The notes under the pieces are model-generated. The model was not told where the DNA came from. It worked only from the letters and a program-made list of their open reading frames with translations, and made no database searches. Of a stretch of DNA of 64,000 bases, positions 63,790 to 64,000 are shown one piece after another. The stretch's first letter is position 1. Every line of letters begins with the position of its first letter. The stretch is taken from positions 5,890,001 to 5,954,000 of the forward strand of contig OZ231127.1 in the NCBI GenBank assembly GCA_965153355.1. Direction: 5' to 3'. The DNA comes from Flaccisagitta enflata. Lineage: Eukaryota > Chaetognatha > Sagittoidea > Aphragmophora. Position numbers and translations under genes: made by a program.

Positions 63790-64000
63790 TGGCGCTTTTT
63801 CTTGATTTCTAGGATCTCACTGCCTGTATATTTAAAAAACTGCATGAAAAAAAAATGGCAGAGTGAGCAGGAAATAATCAATTAAAAATTTTTTTTTTAA
63901 TTGATTGATTGATTGATTAAAGATAATAAATCTAAACTCGGTACCAGACATTAGCTACCAGATAAGTATTGATCTTGAATAGGAAATCGCTGGGGATCAA
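63790..64000. other. Possible 5' flank of the minus-strand gene pair
   Basis: A (TTGA)n run at 63899-63918 and A/T runs. On the minus strand an alternative small exon frame (SEILEIKKKRQCLF, ~63757-63819) exists but does not join downstream in phase. No clear promoter motif. Confidence 0.35.

Overview
This window is eukaryotic, almost certainly metazoan, nuclear DNA. It has spliced genes with GT-AG introns, one of them a catenin-binding classical cadherin, set in a very repeat-rich background. The cadherin has a short ectodomain with no EGF/LamG block before the membrane. That layout is typical of vertebrate and tunicate classical cadherins rather than most protostome or cnidarian ones, so a tunicate-like chordate is a reasonable but unproven guess. 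Gene density is low: three well supported multi-exon genes, one short gene abutting the third, one possible micropeptide, and one decayed retroelement fragment.

Layout. 0-1.4 kb: a long inverted repeat cut by the window edge, then a 62-bp satellite. 1.6-4.6 kb (minus): a complete 4-exon gene for a secreted 195-aa protein with a discoidin-like fold; its introns hold a foldback element and a short hAT-type element with perfect 8-bp target duplications. 4.7-29 kb: no convincing gene, but microsatellites, foldback elements, minisatellites and a 123-bp satellite of about 23 copies (22.1-24.9 kb). 29.3-32.5 kb (plus): a 4-exon, 684-aa classical cadherin. 32.5-54.5 kb: repeats again, with many copies of one short mobile-element superfamily, a second hAT-type element, two small ORFs (45.4-46.6 kb) and a reverse-transcriptase-type remnant (49.5-49.9 kb). 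54.5-63.1 kb (minus): a 17-exon gene for a 1267-aa protein I do not recognise, all 16 introns phase-consistent. 63.07-63.79 kb (minus): a 2-exon, 202-aa ORF whose stop overlaps the start of the 1267-aa ORF by four bases (ATGA).

The most distinctive feature is a superfamily of short dispersed elements, more than 20 copies here. Each starts with T-rich DNA and a small hairpin (arms A and A'), followed by a (GTCY)n tract. Near the other end is a second copy of the A' arm (A''), before a conserved GGCCTTGTT terminus. Hairpin sequence differs between subfamilies, but A, A' and A'' change together. Read on the opposite strand, this matches non-autonomous Helentron/DINE-1/HINE-type elements: subterminal inverted repeat, (GTCY)n core and 3' hairpin ending in CTAA. 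The 123-bp satellite begins with one of these hairpins and looks like a tandem amplification of one subfamily.

The genes show no shared pathway; the cadherin and the discoidin-like protein are both cell-surface or secreted adhesion-type products.
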